DNA of 64,000 nt from Centipeda flueggei ATCC 43531 (GCF_000160695.1 NZ_GG694006.1:324547-388546); one strand, 5' to 3'. Shown: positions 25,117-33,850, numbered from the stretch's first letter. Numbers and translations are program-made. Notes: generated by a model not told the origin, from the letters alone.

Positions 25117-25881
25117 TCATAATTCGTCGCGCGAGCGAAACCCTTGATCGGTCAGACTCGTTGCAAGAAGTGCAGTCACGCTCTGCTCATGACACTCTAT
25201 GATCATCCATATAATGTCTGCACTTTCGTGAAAAGAACGACTAAGTTCCTCCGCTTGTCCACATACTTCAAGCATTGAAAGCTGCTCATCCCCTCGAAAG
25301 ATTAACAAAGCTCCCTGTACTTCTGCATCTTGTGCGGACAATTTTTCCTGCGGAAACAGATTTTTCTTCGATATGCAGAGAATATTGCCTTGCTGTGATG
25401 CGAATGCCTTGATCACATCATCGAAGTCAATATCAATCACTTGAACATCAGCGAGCATCTGCCATCCAATGAAGCGAATAAACTCTTTTGCTGCATCCAC
25501 ATTGGCAAAACAAAAGACTGCAGGATGACATACGACCTCACCCGGCTCCCTCTTCTGCAGAGAAAAGAGCGGTCGCACGCATTCGGCCAGCTGCTTCTCG
25601 CTGTTTGTCCGATAGACAAGTACCATATCCTGCTTCTTGAGCATTTCGACAGGGATCTCTGCTACGGATACATCCGCCGTCAAGAGGATTCGCCAGACCC
25701 GAACATCATCTTCGGCATGTGTCAAATCGGCTTTTTCTGTCCCTCGACAGAACCGCTTGACAGGAATGTCGCATTCGATCTCACAGCTCTCCTGATGAGG
25801 AGCGTATTCGCTCAATGACGGCAGTAAATCATCATGCTTGCACGCAATTCTAAGCTCGCGCGTACTCTCGTAGACTCGCAT
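25117..25881 (-). CDS. Unrecognised protein, member 2 of a tandem paralogue trio
   Basis: 254 residues from ATG 25879-25881 (MRVYESTRELRIAC) with AGGAGAGA 9 bases before. Blocks shared with its neighbours: RELRIACKHDDLLPSLSEYA, IPVKRFCRGTEKAD, VWRILLTADVSVAEIPVEML, KKQDMVLVYRTNSEKQLAEC, AVFCFANVDAAKEFIRFIGW and VQGALLIFRGDEQLSMLEVC. Cytosolic, no membrane segment. Function unknown. The gap to the gene downstream is 87 bases, so the trio is probably one operon. Confidence 0.55.
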   Translation of the reverse strand: MRVYESTRELRIACKHDDLLPSLSEYAPHQESCEIECDIPVKRFCRGTEKADLTHAEDDVRVWRILLTADVSVAEIPVEMLKKQDMVLVYRTNSEKQLAECVRPLFSLQKREPGEVVCHPAVFCFANVDAAKEFIRFIGWQMLADVQVIDIDFDDVIKAFASQQGNILCISKKNLFPQEKLSAQDAEVQGALLIFRGDEQLSMLEVCGQAEELSRSFHESADIIWMIIECHEQSVTALLATSLTDQGFRSRDEL

Positions 25882-25962
25882 GTTCGCTCTCTCCTCACCA
25901 AGTTGATTTCCTGCATACAAATAGAGCCGACTCAATTCACTGCCCTTTGGGTGCTATGGTTT

Positions 25963-26718
25963 TTAGGGCATGGGCTGTGCGACAAAAACAAGGATTTCGT
26001 TCTTATCATGCACCTCAATCTGCCATAGAACATTTACCCCATCTGCAAAACAACCGGCGATGGCTTCCGATTTTTCCATAACTTCGAACATGGAGAGATC
26101 TGCCGAACCTCGGAAGATCAGCTGTACCCCCTGTACTGCTCCATTCCGAGACGGCAGCTCCTCTAACGGGAGAGATTCTCCCGAGATCCATTGCAGAATC
26201 CCTTTTGTCGATGCAAGAAGCGGTAAAACATCGTCCCATGTCGCACCAACCACCTGAGATTGACGCGGTGCCCATAAGCCCGACCCACAAACATAAGCCT
26301 TCGCAGAATCGGCATCCGTGAAACAAAGGACGGCAGGCATGGCGCATCGGTCACCGCCATTCTCCTGCAGCGCGACCAAGTGCTCTGCACAGGCGGCAAA
26401 GTTTTTCTCAGAATCCGTACGGTAAACACAGATGGCATCCTGCTCTTTCAACACTTCAGATGGTATGCTTCTCACCTGCATGTCCGAAAGCAACACGGTA
26501 TTTCGCCAAGACACCTCATCCATGGAGATTGGAGTTTCATGTTCCTGTTCCACTTCCGGATAAAATAGACGCACGGGCATCCCGCATCGGGATTCATACT
26601 CCTCGACATGAGAGTAATAGTGAGCAAGCGCAGAAAACACGCTCTCATCCGTGCAGGTGAGTCTTACCCCATGATCCATCGAGGTATTCTCTTTGTCTTT
26701 GAACATTTCCTCAAACAT
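25963..26718 (-). CDS. Unrecognised protein, member 1 of a tandem paralogue trio
   Basis: 251 residues from ATG 26716-26718 (MFEEMFKDKENTS) with AGAGGGGGAA before. Shared blocks: VRLTCTDESVFSALAHYYSH, GMPVRLFYPEVEQE, SWRNTVLLSDMQVRSIPSEV, LKEQDAICVYRTDSEKNFAA, AVLCFTDADSAKAYVCGSGL and VQGVQLIFRGSADLSMFEVM. The three genes probably arose by tandem duplication. Composition is intermediate between core genes and the AT-rich CDI toxins. Confidence 0.55.
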   Translation of the reverse strand: MFEEMFKDKENTSMDHGVRLTCTDESVFSALAHYYSHVEEYESRCGMPVRLFYPEVEQEHETPISMDEVSWRNTVLLSDMQVRSIPSEVLKEQDAICVYRTDSEKNFAACAEHLVALQENGGDRCAMPAVLCFTDADSAKAYVCGSGLWAPRQSQVVGATWDDVLPLLASTKGILQWISGESLPLEELPSRNGAVQGVQLIFRGSADLSMFEVMEKSEAIAGCFADGVNVLWQIEVHDKNEILVFVAQPMP

Positions 26719-26837
26719 TGTTCCCCCTCTTTTCATCCGTTTCAGTCAAGACTGGATTTTTCTCAAAGCCTTATACAAATATCACATCATCTCCCCTGAC
26801 TTCTGCGCCACATATCAATGGAACCGGATCGATAACA

Positions 26838-27554
26838 TCAGGATTGTATCCATGCGCTGATCTTATCCGTAAAATCCATTGCTTTCCGTTCAGGATGACC
26901 GACACGCAATATACGGATACCATCCGTCTCGGAAGCAGCCTCTAGCCACGGCATATTCCCTTTTCCGATTTGACACTGTCCATCGACCTCGACCGTAAAG
27001 TCACCAAACAAATTCCGTATATAGCCATCATAGTTTCTCCCCGTATAAAAGACGATCTTAGCGGGTTTAATAATTTTTATCTCTTCTTTTATGATTTCGA
27101 GTTGCGCAATACAAAAATCCTTCATCTCTCTCGGATTCTTATCCGTTGTCGATGAAACATTGCATTTTACCATGTTAGTGAAAGCAATATTCTCAATGCT
27201 GTCATTCCCAAACACGTTTTGACAAATCAATCTTGTATAATTCCAGTATGCCCACCTTCTCTTATACCACAATACATCTCTGGAAACAGTAAAGTTATTG
27301 TAACAATGCGTCTCCGCGCTTCCCGGAATACCACGAGCTGTTTTCCCTACAAATAATACACGATAAGAGTTTTTATAAAAATTTTTACCTACGCACCATG
27401 CGCTGATCGGACCTTGAAGTTCAAGCCCATTCTGGTCGCAAAAATTTTTACATGCAACGCAAATGGGATTCGTGGAAGCATCATGGTGAACACTTAAACG
27501 TTTCGCTGCATACATTTCCAATATCTTTTCCTCAGCTGGACTATAAAAGTTCAT
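26838..27554 (-). CDS. Uracil-DNA glycosylase-like protein
   Basis: 238 residues. Resembles the UDG-like fold: RVLFVGKTARGIPGSAETHC at the place of the GEAPG motif, IENIAFTNMVKCNVSST (family NxVKC strand), EMKDFCIAQLEIIKEEIKII then KPAKIVFYTGR, and ILRVGHPERKAM at the HP motif. The N terminus has C-x2-C-x3-C (PICVACKNFC) and a further Cys at WCVGKNFY, which could bind an Fe-S cluster as in family 4/5 UDGs. The catalytic Asp/Glu of classical UDGs is not obvious, so the base recognised, or catalysis itself, is uncertain. 36 bases after the preceding gene, likely one operon. Confidence 0.6.
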   Translation of the reverse strand: MNFYSPAEEKILEMYAAKRLSVHHDASTNPICVACKNFCDQNGLELQGPISAWCVGKNFYKNSYRVLFVGKTARGIPGSAETHCYNNFTVSRDVLWYKRRWAYWNYTRLICQNVFGNDSIENIAFTNMVKCNVSSTTDKNPREMKDFCIAQLEIIKEEIKIIKPAKIVFYTGRNYDGYIRNLFGDFTVEVDGQCQIGKGNMPWLEAASETDGIRILRVGHPERKAMDFTDKISAWIQS

Positions 27555-27590
27555 ATCGGTTATATCCCCCTCTATTACCTAAAACCATCT

Positions 27591-28139
27591 TCAATAAGCA
27601 ATGCAAGGAACACCTGCAATTGTCCCCTTGTTTTCTGATTCATCATCTTTTGGATATAAAAGGAGCAGATTATTTGCTCCAATCGTACGCATTTCTCTCA
27701 ACTGAGTGACCTTCCTTGCTGTCGTGATGAGGATTGCCTGCCCTACATTTTTGTGGGACTTATATATCTCCTTAAAATTTTCCCAACTTCCGCTCGCGTT
27801 TCCGTATGCATCGATTTTTTCAAAGTGCCGCCCAAGTCTCGATGCCGACACACGCAAAGGTGACAGTGGCGAAAATATCTCATCCCGCCATAAAAATACG
27901 CTGTAATACGACAGCCAAAAGTAATTGTCCTTTTTTATAAATCGAACGAGCGCATCCAGAATCGGCACTATCGTCTTTGCGTCTGTTTCGCAGTCAATGA
28001 TAATGACCACGCGATCATGCCCTGTCGTTATCTCGCGCAGTTCTACCGCCCCTTCAATTCTGTACGACACAACATAATCGAGTCTATTTGGCAATCGCTT
28101 CGTAAGAGCTCTCCTTAACTCACTGTCAAATTTTCTCAT
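27591..28139 (-). CDS. Unknown protein with vWA-like layout
   Basis: 182 residues. The order of strands looks like a von Willebrand A-type fold: RVVIIIDCETDAKTIVPILD (a DxExD variant where DxSxS would form the metal site), WLSYYSVFLWRDEIF, a GNASGSWENFKEIYKSH turn-helix where vWA domains carry a conserved Thr, and QAILITTARKVTQLREMRTI before a final strand. No confident family. It ends 36 bases before the UDG-like gene and starts with MRKFDSELRRALTKR. Linked to a WYL regulator on the same strand. Confidence 0.45.
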   Translation of the reverse strand: MRKFDSELRRALTKRLPNRLDYVVSYRIEGAVELREITTGHDRVVIIIDCETDAKTIVPILDALVRFIKKDNYFWLSYYSVFLWRDEIFSPLSPLRVSASRLGRHFEKIDAYGNASGSWENFKEIYKSHKNVGQAILITTARKVTQLREMRTIGANNLLLLYPKDDESENKGTIAGVPCIAY

Positions 28140-28293
28140 TGTACCTCAACTCCGATCCGTGTATACCTATCATCGAAAACATCAGGATCCCTTTAGATCC
28201 TTTGGCAAATGGAGCTTGAAAAGCAATGATGCCCGCATCTCCTCCGGTGTGTGGCACATTCTTCCCACAAAAGTGATCGTTAGTGCATGCGAC

Positions 28294-28830
28294 TTACCGA
28301 TAAACACTTCCCATACAATCGACTGCGTCACGAATATCATCCCGCAGACTTTCCGGCTCTAAAATCTCTGCATACTCCCCGTACTGCAGTGCCCAGTATC
28401 TCATCGCCAGTTTATTGCAGGCAACGGAAACAATAAGTTTACCCGACTCCTCTTGAACAATGCGAAACTCCTTACCGAACCAGTCGATCAGCGCTCCCAT
28501 CTTGTACTCAGAGACGCGCATCTTCACTTGCACGCTCGGACTACTGAACATATAGATGTGCTCTGCCATATGCTTGGGTAAACTGTAGCCTTGGACAAAA
28601 TCTTCCATTTGATCCATCGGCTTGACCTTCTCATCGAGCATCTCCAGCTTCGTCATATAATCTAGGCGATAGTGAGAAAGTCGATTACTTGTGTCGTAAC
28701 TGCAGAGCAAATAATATCTGCCCTGATTTGCCACCATCTGATACGGGTTCACGATGTACGGTTCTTTCCGTCTGGGGTGCAGCTGGAAGTCTTTGCCATA
28801 GCTATTGTAAGTGAAGCTGATGATAGCCAA
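28294..28830 (-). pseudogene. WYL-domain regulator remnant, N-terminal half missing
   Basis: 178 residues that align along the whole C-terminal half of the intact WYL regulator next door: FTYNSYGKDFQLHPRRKEPY, IVNPYQMVANQGRYYLLCSY (WYL core), LSHYRLDYMTKLEMLDEKVK, GYSLPKHMAEHIYMFSSPSV, GALIDWFGKEFRIVQEESGK and YWALQYGEYAEILEPESLRD. The helix-turn-helix domain is absent; upstream DNA (28831-28908) has scraps such as TPEEIDWVRRTFVTDF with stops. A tandem duplicate that lost its DNA-binding part. A short effector-only protein could still be made from 28830. Confidence 0.6.
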
Positions 28831-28908
28831 AGTCTGTCACAAATGTCCTGCGTACCCAATCGATCTCCTCCGGTGTCTGTCAGTAGGTGTAGATGTTGCT
28901 CCAAAGAT

Positions 28909-29898
28909 TCATACGTCCTCCTCATACACTCTTGCCATCCGTCGTATAGCCTCACGAACTGCCGTGCGCAGGCTCTGCGGCTCTAGAATCTCAACATACA
29001 GACCATACTGCAGTGCCCAGTACTTCATCGCCGTCTCATTGCACGACAGCGTGACAATCATCTGATCGTTCTCCTCCTGCATGATGCGGAAGGCTTTGCC
29101 AAACCAGTCAACGAGCGCATCCATCATATAGGGAAATGTTCGCATCTTCACGGTAACGCTCTCGCCGCCGAACATATAGATATGCTCTGTCATGTGGCGC
29201 GGGAGGTTGAATCCACGAGCAAACTCGCGCACAGCACTCTTCGGCTTTGCCGCATCGGGCAGCATCTCAATCGCCGTGATGCGGTCAATGCGGTAGTGCG
29301 ATACGTTGTCGTATTTGTCGTAGTTGCCGATGAGATAGTACCAACCGTTGTTCGCAACAAGTTGATAAGGATTGACGATATAAGGCTTACTCCGTTTCGG
29401 ATGGAGTTTAAAGTCCGTCCCATAGGTGTTGTAGGTGAACCGCACCTTGCGTTTTTCCTCGATGGCATCGTTGAGCACATCAAGGGCGATCATCACCTGC
29501 TTGTTGTCCGCATGTGCGAGTTCGGGCAGATTCGAGATGTGCGCAACCTTTGCATGAAAGTAGCGATTGCCGAATGACCGCAGCTTTTCAACGAGCCGCC
29601 TTGCCTGCGCTGTCGAGAGCGTCCGCGAGAACAGCACGCTGTCGATCAGCATGCGCAGCTCGGCATCATCGAAGTCCCGTTCCACAAGCCAACATCCGCC
29701 ATGCGTTGCGATGCCGTACCCCATGTCCTGCAGGGACTGGATGTTGCTGCGCACCGAGCGGCGATCGCAGGTAATCCCATACTGCAAATGCAGCAGACGG
29801 ATAATCTCGCCCTGCGTCAGCCTATGCTCTGCATCCGAGTGCTCCTGCAGTACCTTCAGAATCAGCAGGTTCAGCATTTTCTTATTTGCACCATACAT
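28909..29898 (-). CDS. WYL-domain transcriptional regulator
   Basis: 329 residues. N-terminal winged helix-turn-helix (LILKVLQEHSDAEHRLTQGE, IIRLLHLQYGITCDRRSVRS, NIQSLQDMGYGIATHGG), a middle helical part (FSRTLSTAQARRLVEKLRSF), the WYL domain (VRFTYNTYGTDFKLHPKRSK, PYQLVANNGWYYLIGNYDKY, NVSHYRIDRITAIEMLPDAA) and a WCX C-terminal extension (MDALVDWFGKAFRIMQEEND). Proteins of this layout sense nucleotides or nucleic acids and often repress phage-defence or DNA-repair genes. It heads the minus-strand cluster that holds the UDG-like gene and the trio. Confidence 0.85.
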   Translation of the reverse strand: MYGANKKMLNLLILKVLQEHSDAEHRLTQGEIIRLLHLQYGITCDRRSVRSNIQSLQDMGYGIATHGGCWLVERDFDDAELRMLIDSVLFSRTLSTAQARRLVEKLRSFGNRYFHAKVAHISNLPELAHADNKQVMIALDVLNDAIEEKRKVRFTYNTYGTDFKLHPKRSKPYIVNPYQLVANNGWYYLIGNYDKYDNVSHYRIDRITAIEMLPDAAKPKSAVREFARGFNLPRHMTEHIYMFGGESVTVKMRTFPYMMDALVDWFGKAFRIMQEENDQMIVTLSCNETAMKYWALQYGLYVEILEPQSLRTAVREAIRRMARVYEEDV

Positions 29899-29931
29899 TG
29901 CTCTATCTCCCTCTCATCTTGCTCACACAGA

Positions 29932-29953
29932 GAGTATAGCACAGACGATGTGC
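29932..29953 (-). promoter_or_regulatory. Promoter -10 and inverted repeat before the WYL regulator
   Basis: On the minus strand TATACT (29932-29937) is preceded directly by GCACA-TCGTC-TGTGC (29939-29953), a 5-bp inverted repeat in the spacer region. No good -35 is present. This fits an operator for self-control by the WYL protein, though the repeat is short. Confidence 0.35.
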
Positions 29954-30043
29954 ATTTTTTTTGTACATTTCTCCAGGCGGATATAAATACCTTAAACTCC
30001 CTGCACCATAGGTCCAGCAAACATGGTCCCACACATACATCTC

Positions 30044-30163
30044 CTAATGATGCTTTGCAACAAAAAAGATTCCAACCGCTAATATGGCGATTTCCATATT
30101 GATGTGATTCAAAATGGTGGTCTGTTCGCCGGCTGATGTGTAACTTTCCTGCTCCTTCTCCAT
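30044..30163 (-). CDS. Possible 39-residue small membrane-anchored protein
   Basis: ATG 30161-30163 to TAG 30044-30046. The product is hydrophilic at the start (MEKEQESYTSAGEQTT) and hydrophobic at the end (MEIAILAVGIFFVA, then KHH), like a tail-anchored small protein. The ribosome site is weak (CCAGGATT). The rest of the 29899-30454 gap has no other candidate gene; it holds AT-rich DNA and the plus-strand promoter region of the next gene. Confidence 0.3.
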   Translation of the reverse strand: MEKEQESYTSAGEQTTILNHINMEIAILAVGIFFVAKHH

Positions 30164-30454
30164 AATCCTGGTTGACAGACATAACAAGATTCATCCAATC
30201 GCTCTCATGATGTCATTAAATAAGAGCAACAGCATTTTTTGTTTGCGTTATCATAGGAATCACTGGTAAAATGAAATCTATCAGATTGGCACGGCTTTCT
30301 CGTCTGAACAAAATGAGAGAATGAATGCGGAGTGGTTCTCTGCGGGAGATTTTTCGCCGAAGCGCAGGCAAAAAAGATATGTCAAAAGCCGTACACTGAA
30401 TTTATCAGTGATTCCCTAATCATCAGTTGTTTCATAAAAATGGAGGAATGAAAC

Positions 30455-30838
30455 ATGAAAAAGCTTATTTTGTTCATGATGCTGGTCGCAGCTGCTGCGA
30501 TTTTCATGCCGACGAACAGCTGCGAGGCACAAGATGTCTGGGTGGAACACTGGAACTACGAGGATGTCGACATCTATGTGATGGACGAAACCTTGAAAAC
30601 CGGCACATCAGGCACAGGAAAATTTTTCAAGGTATCCGTCAAAGAAGTACGAGATGGAGAGCTTCTGTCAGTCGTCAACTGGACGTTCAGTAAATATAAA
30701 ACGGATATGTGGCGATACGTCACCAGCGATATGAAAGGTGACCATACCACAGTCGTCATTCCGCGAAATCAGATATTTGAATTCTGCATGAAATCCCTTG
30801 GCTGGAGCTATCGCTTGCAGGGCAGCTATTACTACTGA
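30455..30838 (+). CDS. Small secreted protein of unknown function
   Basis: 127 residues. Signal peptide: MKKLILFMMLVAAAAIFMPT with likely cleavage after CEA near residue 25. The mature part is beta-rich with aromatic residues (DVWVEHWNYEDVDIYVMDET, FFKVSVKEVRDGELLSVVNW) and ends in GWSYRLQGSYYY. Start ATG 30455 with GGAGG 6 bases upstream. Exported across the inner membrane, so periplasmic or outer-surface. No family recognised; it stands alone between the WYL cluster and the MATE gene. Confidence 0.65.
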   Translation: MKKLILFMMLVAAAAIFMPTNSCEAQDVWVEHWNYEDVDIYVMDETLKTGTSGTGKFFKVSVKEVRDGELLSVVNWTFSKYKTDMWRYVTSDMKGDHTTVVIPRNQIFEFCMKSLGWSYRLQGSYYY

Positions 30839-30853
30839 ACATGTCTCACCCCT

Positions 30854-32233
30854 TCACAATTCCTCCCGCTCCATGCGTGTCAGCTGCTGCCAGTGACGGT
30901 ACATCGTTGACATAGCGAGGATGAAGGCGAGGATCTCGGCGATGGGGCCCGCGTACAGCGCGCCATCCAGCCCAAAGATGCGCGGCAGGAGGATGAGCAG
31001 CGGCAGGAGGAAGAGCCCCTGCCGCGAAAGGGATAGCATGAGCCCCGTTCGAACGCTGCCGATTGCCGTGAAGTAGTTAACGGTGAGCGGCTGGACACCG
31101 CTGATGCAGACCATCATCAAATAGATGCGCAGATATTTTTCGGCAAAGTCAAAATAGAGCTCCGACCCGCCGCCGAAGATGGCGGTGATTTGGCGTGGAA
31201 AGAGCTGAAAGACCAGAAAGATTGCCATGCTTAAAAGCAACGCAAAAACAAGTCCCTTGCGATAGGTCTCCTTGATGCGTCCGTAGTTCTCCGCCCCCAT
31301 ATTAAAGCTGAAAATCGGCTGACACCCCTGCGCCAGGCCGACGGTAAAGGCGATCAGCACACTATTGAGCTTCGTGACAATCCCCGCCACAGCGAGCGGA
31401 ATATCCGCACCGTAGACGCTCGCCGCACCGTAATGCGTGAGGATATTGTTGAGCGTAATGCCGACAGTCATCATGATGATCTGATTCAAAAAATTCGACA
31501 GACCCAGTTTGGCGATACGAAGCATCTCATGCCTCCGCATCCGCAGCATGGTGCGCACGATTGGAAACGCCTGAAAGCGGGAGAAATAACGAATACATAC
31601 GAGGAATGAGACGATCTGCGCCATGACGGTAGCGAGCGCCGCCCCCTCCATTCCCCAGCCGAATCCGAGCATGAAGAGTGCATCCAGCAAAATGTTCAGA
31701 ACGGCTCCGCTGACCATACATCGCATCGCATAGGACGGCGCGCCATCCGCGCGGATGAGCGCCGTGAAAAAGAGGAGAAACGGCAGTCCGCATGCCGTAA
31801 TTCCGAGGTAACGCTGTGCATACGGCAGAACGTTCTCCGTCGCTCCGCAGAGCAGGAGCACAGGCGTCTGGAAGATGAAAATAAGACCGCCGAGCAGGAT
31901 GCCGAGCACGGCGGACATGACGAGCCCCGTGCCGACGTAGCTGCGTGCGGCGTCCTGCGCCTTTTCCCCCATAGAGAGGTTGAAATTTGCCGCCGTCCCG
32001 ATGCCCACGAGCTGCGCCAGTCCCGTGGAGAGAATCACGATGGGAAAGGCGGTATTCGTCGCAGCGTTTCCTAGGATGCCGACCGTATGTCCGATGAAGA
32101 TCTGATCCGTGATGTTGTAAACCGTATTGACGAGCATACTGACGATGGCAGGAAGTGCAAACTTCCGAATCAGTCCGCCCACGGATGCAATGGCAAGCGG
32201 ATTCTCCTTTTGTGTCACAATGGATTCCGTCAT
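30854..32233 (-). CDS. MATE-family multidrug/metabolite efflux transporter
   Basis: 459 residues with 12 membrane helices in two six-helix halves, as in NorM/DinF-type exporters. Signatures: KFALPAIVSMLVNTVYNITD and IFIGHTVGILGNAATNTAFP in the first half, GLAQGCQPIFSFNMGAENYG at the start of the second half. It exports cationic compounds with Na+ or H+ entry. Start ATG 32233. Convergent with the small secreted gene, 15 bases apart. Confidence 0.9.
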   Translation of the reverse strand: MTESIVTQKENPLAIASVGGLIRKFALPAIVSMLVNTVYNITDQIFIGHTVGILGNAATNTAFPIVILSTGLAQLVGIGTAANFNLSMGEKAQDAARSYVGTGLVMSAVLGILLGGLIFIFQTPVLLLCGATENVLPYAQRYLGITACGLPFLLFFTALIRADGAPSYAMRCMVSGAVLNILLDALFMLGFGWGMEGAALATVMAQIVSFLVCIRYFSRFQAFPIVRTMLRMRRHEMLRIAKLGLSNFLNQIIMMTVGITLNNILTHYGAASVYGADIPLAVAGIVTKLNSVLIAFTVGLAQGCQPIFSFNMGAENYGRIKETYRKGLVFALLLSMAIFLVFQLFPRQITAIFGGGSELYFDFAEKYLRIYLMMVCISGVQPLTVNYFTAIGSVRTGLMLSLSRQGLFLLPLLILLPRIFGLDGALYAGPIAEILAFILAMSTMYRHWQQLTRMEREEL

Positions 32234-32354
32234 AACGCTCTCCTGACCAGCGTGGTATCGTCATCGATTCTCCCGTGCGCGGACAGACAGCGCCCACCAG
32301 ACGGCAGGCATACTGCAGCTGCACTGGGCACGCCGCACACCGGCGCGCTTCACC

Positions 32355-32534
32355 TCAATCCCCATACTGCTCCACCATGTTCTCCAATTTCTCGAACGTC
32401 ATCGGCGTCGGTACGCTGAATTGTTCGTTCCGATCAATGTCCTCCGCCAGCTTTCGATAGCCCTGCACCTGCGCGAAGTCAGGAGCATAGATGCCGTACG
32501 TCTGCCAGAACGCAATTTTTTCAAACTTATCTCT
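32355..32534 (-). pseudogene. Unrecognised C-terminal fragment
   Basis: The minus strand encodes KFEKIAFWQTYGIYAPDFAQ, VQGYRKLAEDIDRNEQFSVP, TPMTFEKLENMVEQYGD and a stop. The composition is protein-like, and AAGGAGAG stands just upstream, but the frame after it has no standard start except out-of-frame TTG. Best seen as a gene tail or a frameshifted small gene. No family recognised. Confidence 0.3.
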
Positions 32535-32711
32535 CCTTACTGTCTCTTCATATAGAATACCACAATGGCACGAAAAATTCTGTGCGTTTTGCGCCATTTG
32601 CCCATCGATATAATGCTCCACCGTTTTGCAGAACACCGACAATTTATGGTATACTGCCGATAGAACAACACAGAGAAAGAATGGAGCACAATGGGAATGG
32701 GAGGACTCACA

Positions 32712-33647
32712 ATGACAAAGCTGCCAAAGATCGCACTCGGCACATGGGCATGGGGCAACGACGGCACGTTCGGCGCGGCATACACGGAGGATCAGCTGCG
32801 CCCCGTCTTTGATTCCGCTATGCAGCATGGGCTGACCCTCTGGGACACGGCTTATGCATACGGGATCGGCACAGCGGAGAAGACACTCGGCGCATTTCTC
32901 AAGGGGTATGCACGCGACTCCTTCCTCCTCTCGGATAAGCTCACACCGCAGTGCATGGATGAGTCGTCCGCCAGTCCCGTCGCGGATATGTGGGCCATGC
33001 AAAAAAAGCTGCTTGGCACAGACAGCATCGACATCTACTGGGTGCACAACGCAATTGAGGCACCGCAGTGGATCAAGCACCTTGCCGCATTCTTCGAGAA
33101 AGCGGAACATACGCCCATCATCGGCGTATCGAACCACAACATGGGACAGATCGAGGAAGCAGATACCATCCTCCAACATCATGGACTGAAACTCGGCGCG
33201 GTACAGAACCACTTCAGCCTGATCAACCGCTTCTCCGAGGAGGCTGGCATCCTTGACTACTGCCGCAAGAAGGATATCCCCTTTTTCTCCTACATGGTGC
33301 TCGAACAGGGCGCGCTCACAGGTCACTACAGCACGTTGTATCCGATGCCGGCGGACGCGGCGCGCGCAGCAGTCTACAACCCGATCATGGACAAGATCGA
33401 CACACTGAACCTCTCGCTCAAACTGCTCGCAGACAAGTACAAGGCGAACATCGCCCAGATCTCCATCGCATGGGCGATCGGCAAGGGTACGGTTCCCATC
33501 ATCGGCGTGACCAAGGAACATCACGTTACCGATGCACTGCGCGCGACGGAGATCACACTCACCGCCGAGGAGATCACCCTCCTCGAGAGTACGGCGGACA
33601 AGCTCGACTTTGACATCATCCGCGACTGGGAAAAAGGGATGGTATAG
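32712..33647 (+). CDS. Aldo/keto reductase
   Basis: 311 residues from ATG 32712, 7 bases after GGGAGGA. TIM-barrel oxidoreductase: LTLWDTAYAYGIGTAEKTLG holds the catalytic Asp and Tyr, LLSDKLTP the Lys, IDIYWVHNA the active-site His. ISIAWAIGKGTVPIIGVTKE is the NADPH-binding loop. It reduces an aldehyde or ketone with NAD(P)H; the physiological substrate is unknown. Closest in layout to the AKR subgroup that includes YccK/tas-like enzymes. Followed by a strong terminator. Confidence 0.88.
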   Translation: MTKLPKIALGTWAWGNDGTFGAAYTEDQLRPVFDSAMQHGLTLWDTAYAYGIGTAEKTLGAFLKGYARDSFLLSDKLTPQCMDESSASPVADMWAMQKKLLGTDSIDIYWVHNAIEAPQWIKHLAAFFEKAEHTPIIGVSNHNMGQIEEADTILQHHGLKLGAVQNHFSLINRFSEEAGILDYCRKKDIPFFSYMVLEQGALTGHYSTLYPMPADAARAAVYNPIMDKIDTLNLSLKLLADKYKANIAQISIAWAIGKGTVPIIGVTKEHHVTDALRATEITLTAEEITLLESTADKLDFDIIRDWEKGMV

Positions 33648-33667
33648 ATCAGTACAAATGCAAAAAG

Positions 33668-33710
33668 ACTGCGGTACGAGGTATATCCCCGTACCGCAGC
33701 TTTTCTTTTA
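33668..33710 (+). terminator. Rho-independent terminator of the aldo/keto reductase gene
   Basis: CTGCGGTACG (33669-33678) pairs with CGTACCGCAG (33690-33699), followed by CTTTTCTTTT. Confidence 0.8.
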
Positions 33711-33850
33711 TACAACAAAAAATCCCCGGAAATCCGAGAATTTGCACACAAAAAGAGCAGCCATTCTGCCGGTTTTCCTTTGCAGTGCAGAGTATCTCTG
33801 CGGGCAGGGAGCGGCGTTTCCGCCTGCTCCCCCGTGACTGCATGCCACAG

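Noticed and set aside
30290-30425. Possible structured RNA before the secreted protein gene
   Set aside because: GCGGGAGA/TTCGCCGAAGCGC can fold locally, but no known RNA motif or repeat elsewhere in the window supports it.
32535-33524. Long minus-strand frame over the aldo/keto reductase
   Set aside because: Shadow of a well-supported gene; only its last 60 residues (32355-32534), beyond the reductase, look protein-like and are listed separately.
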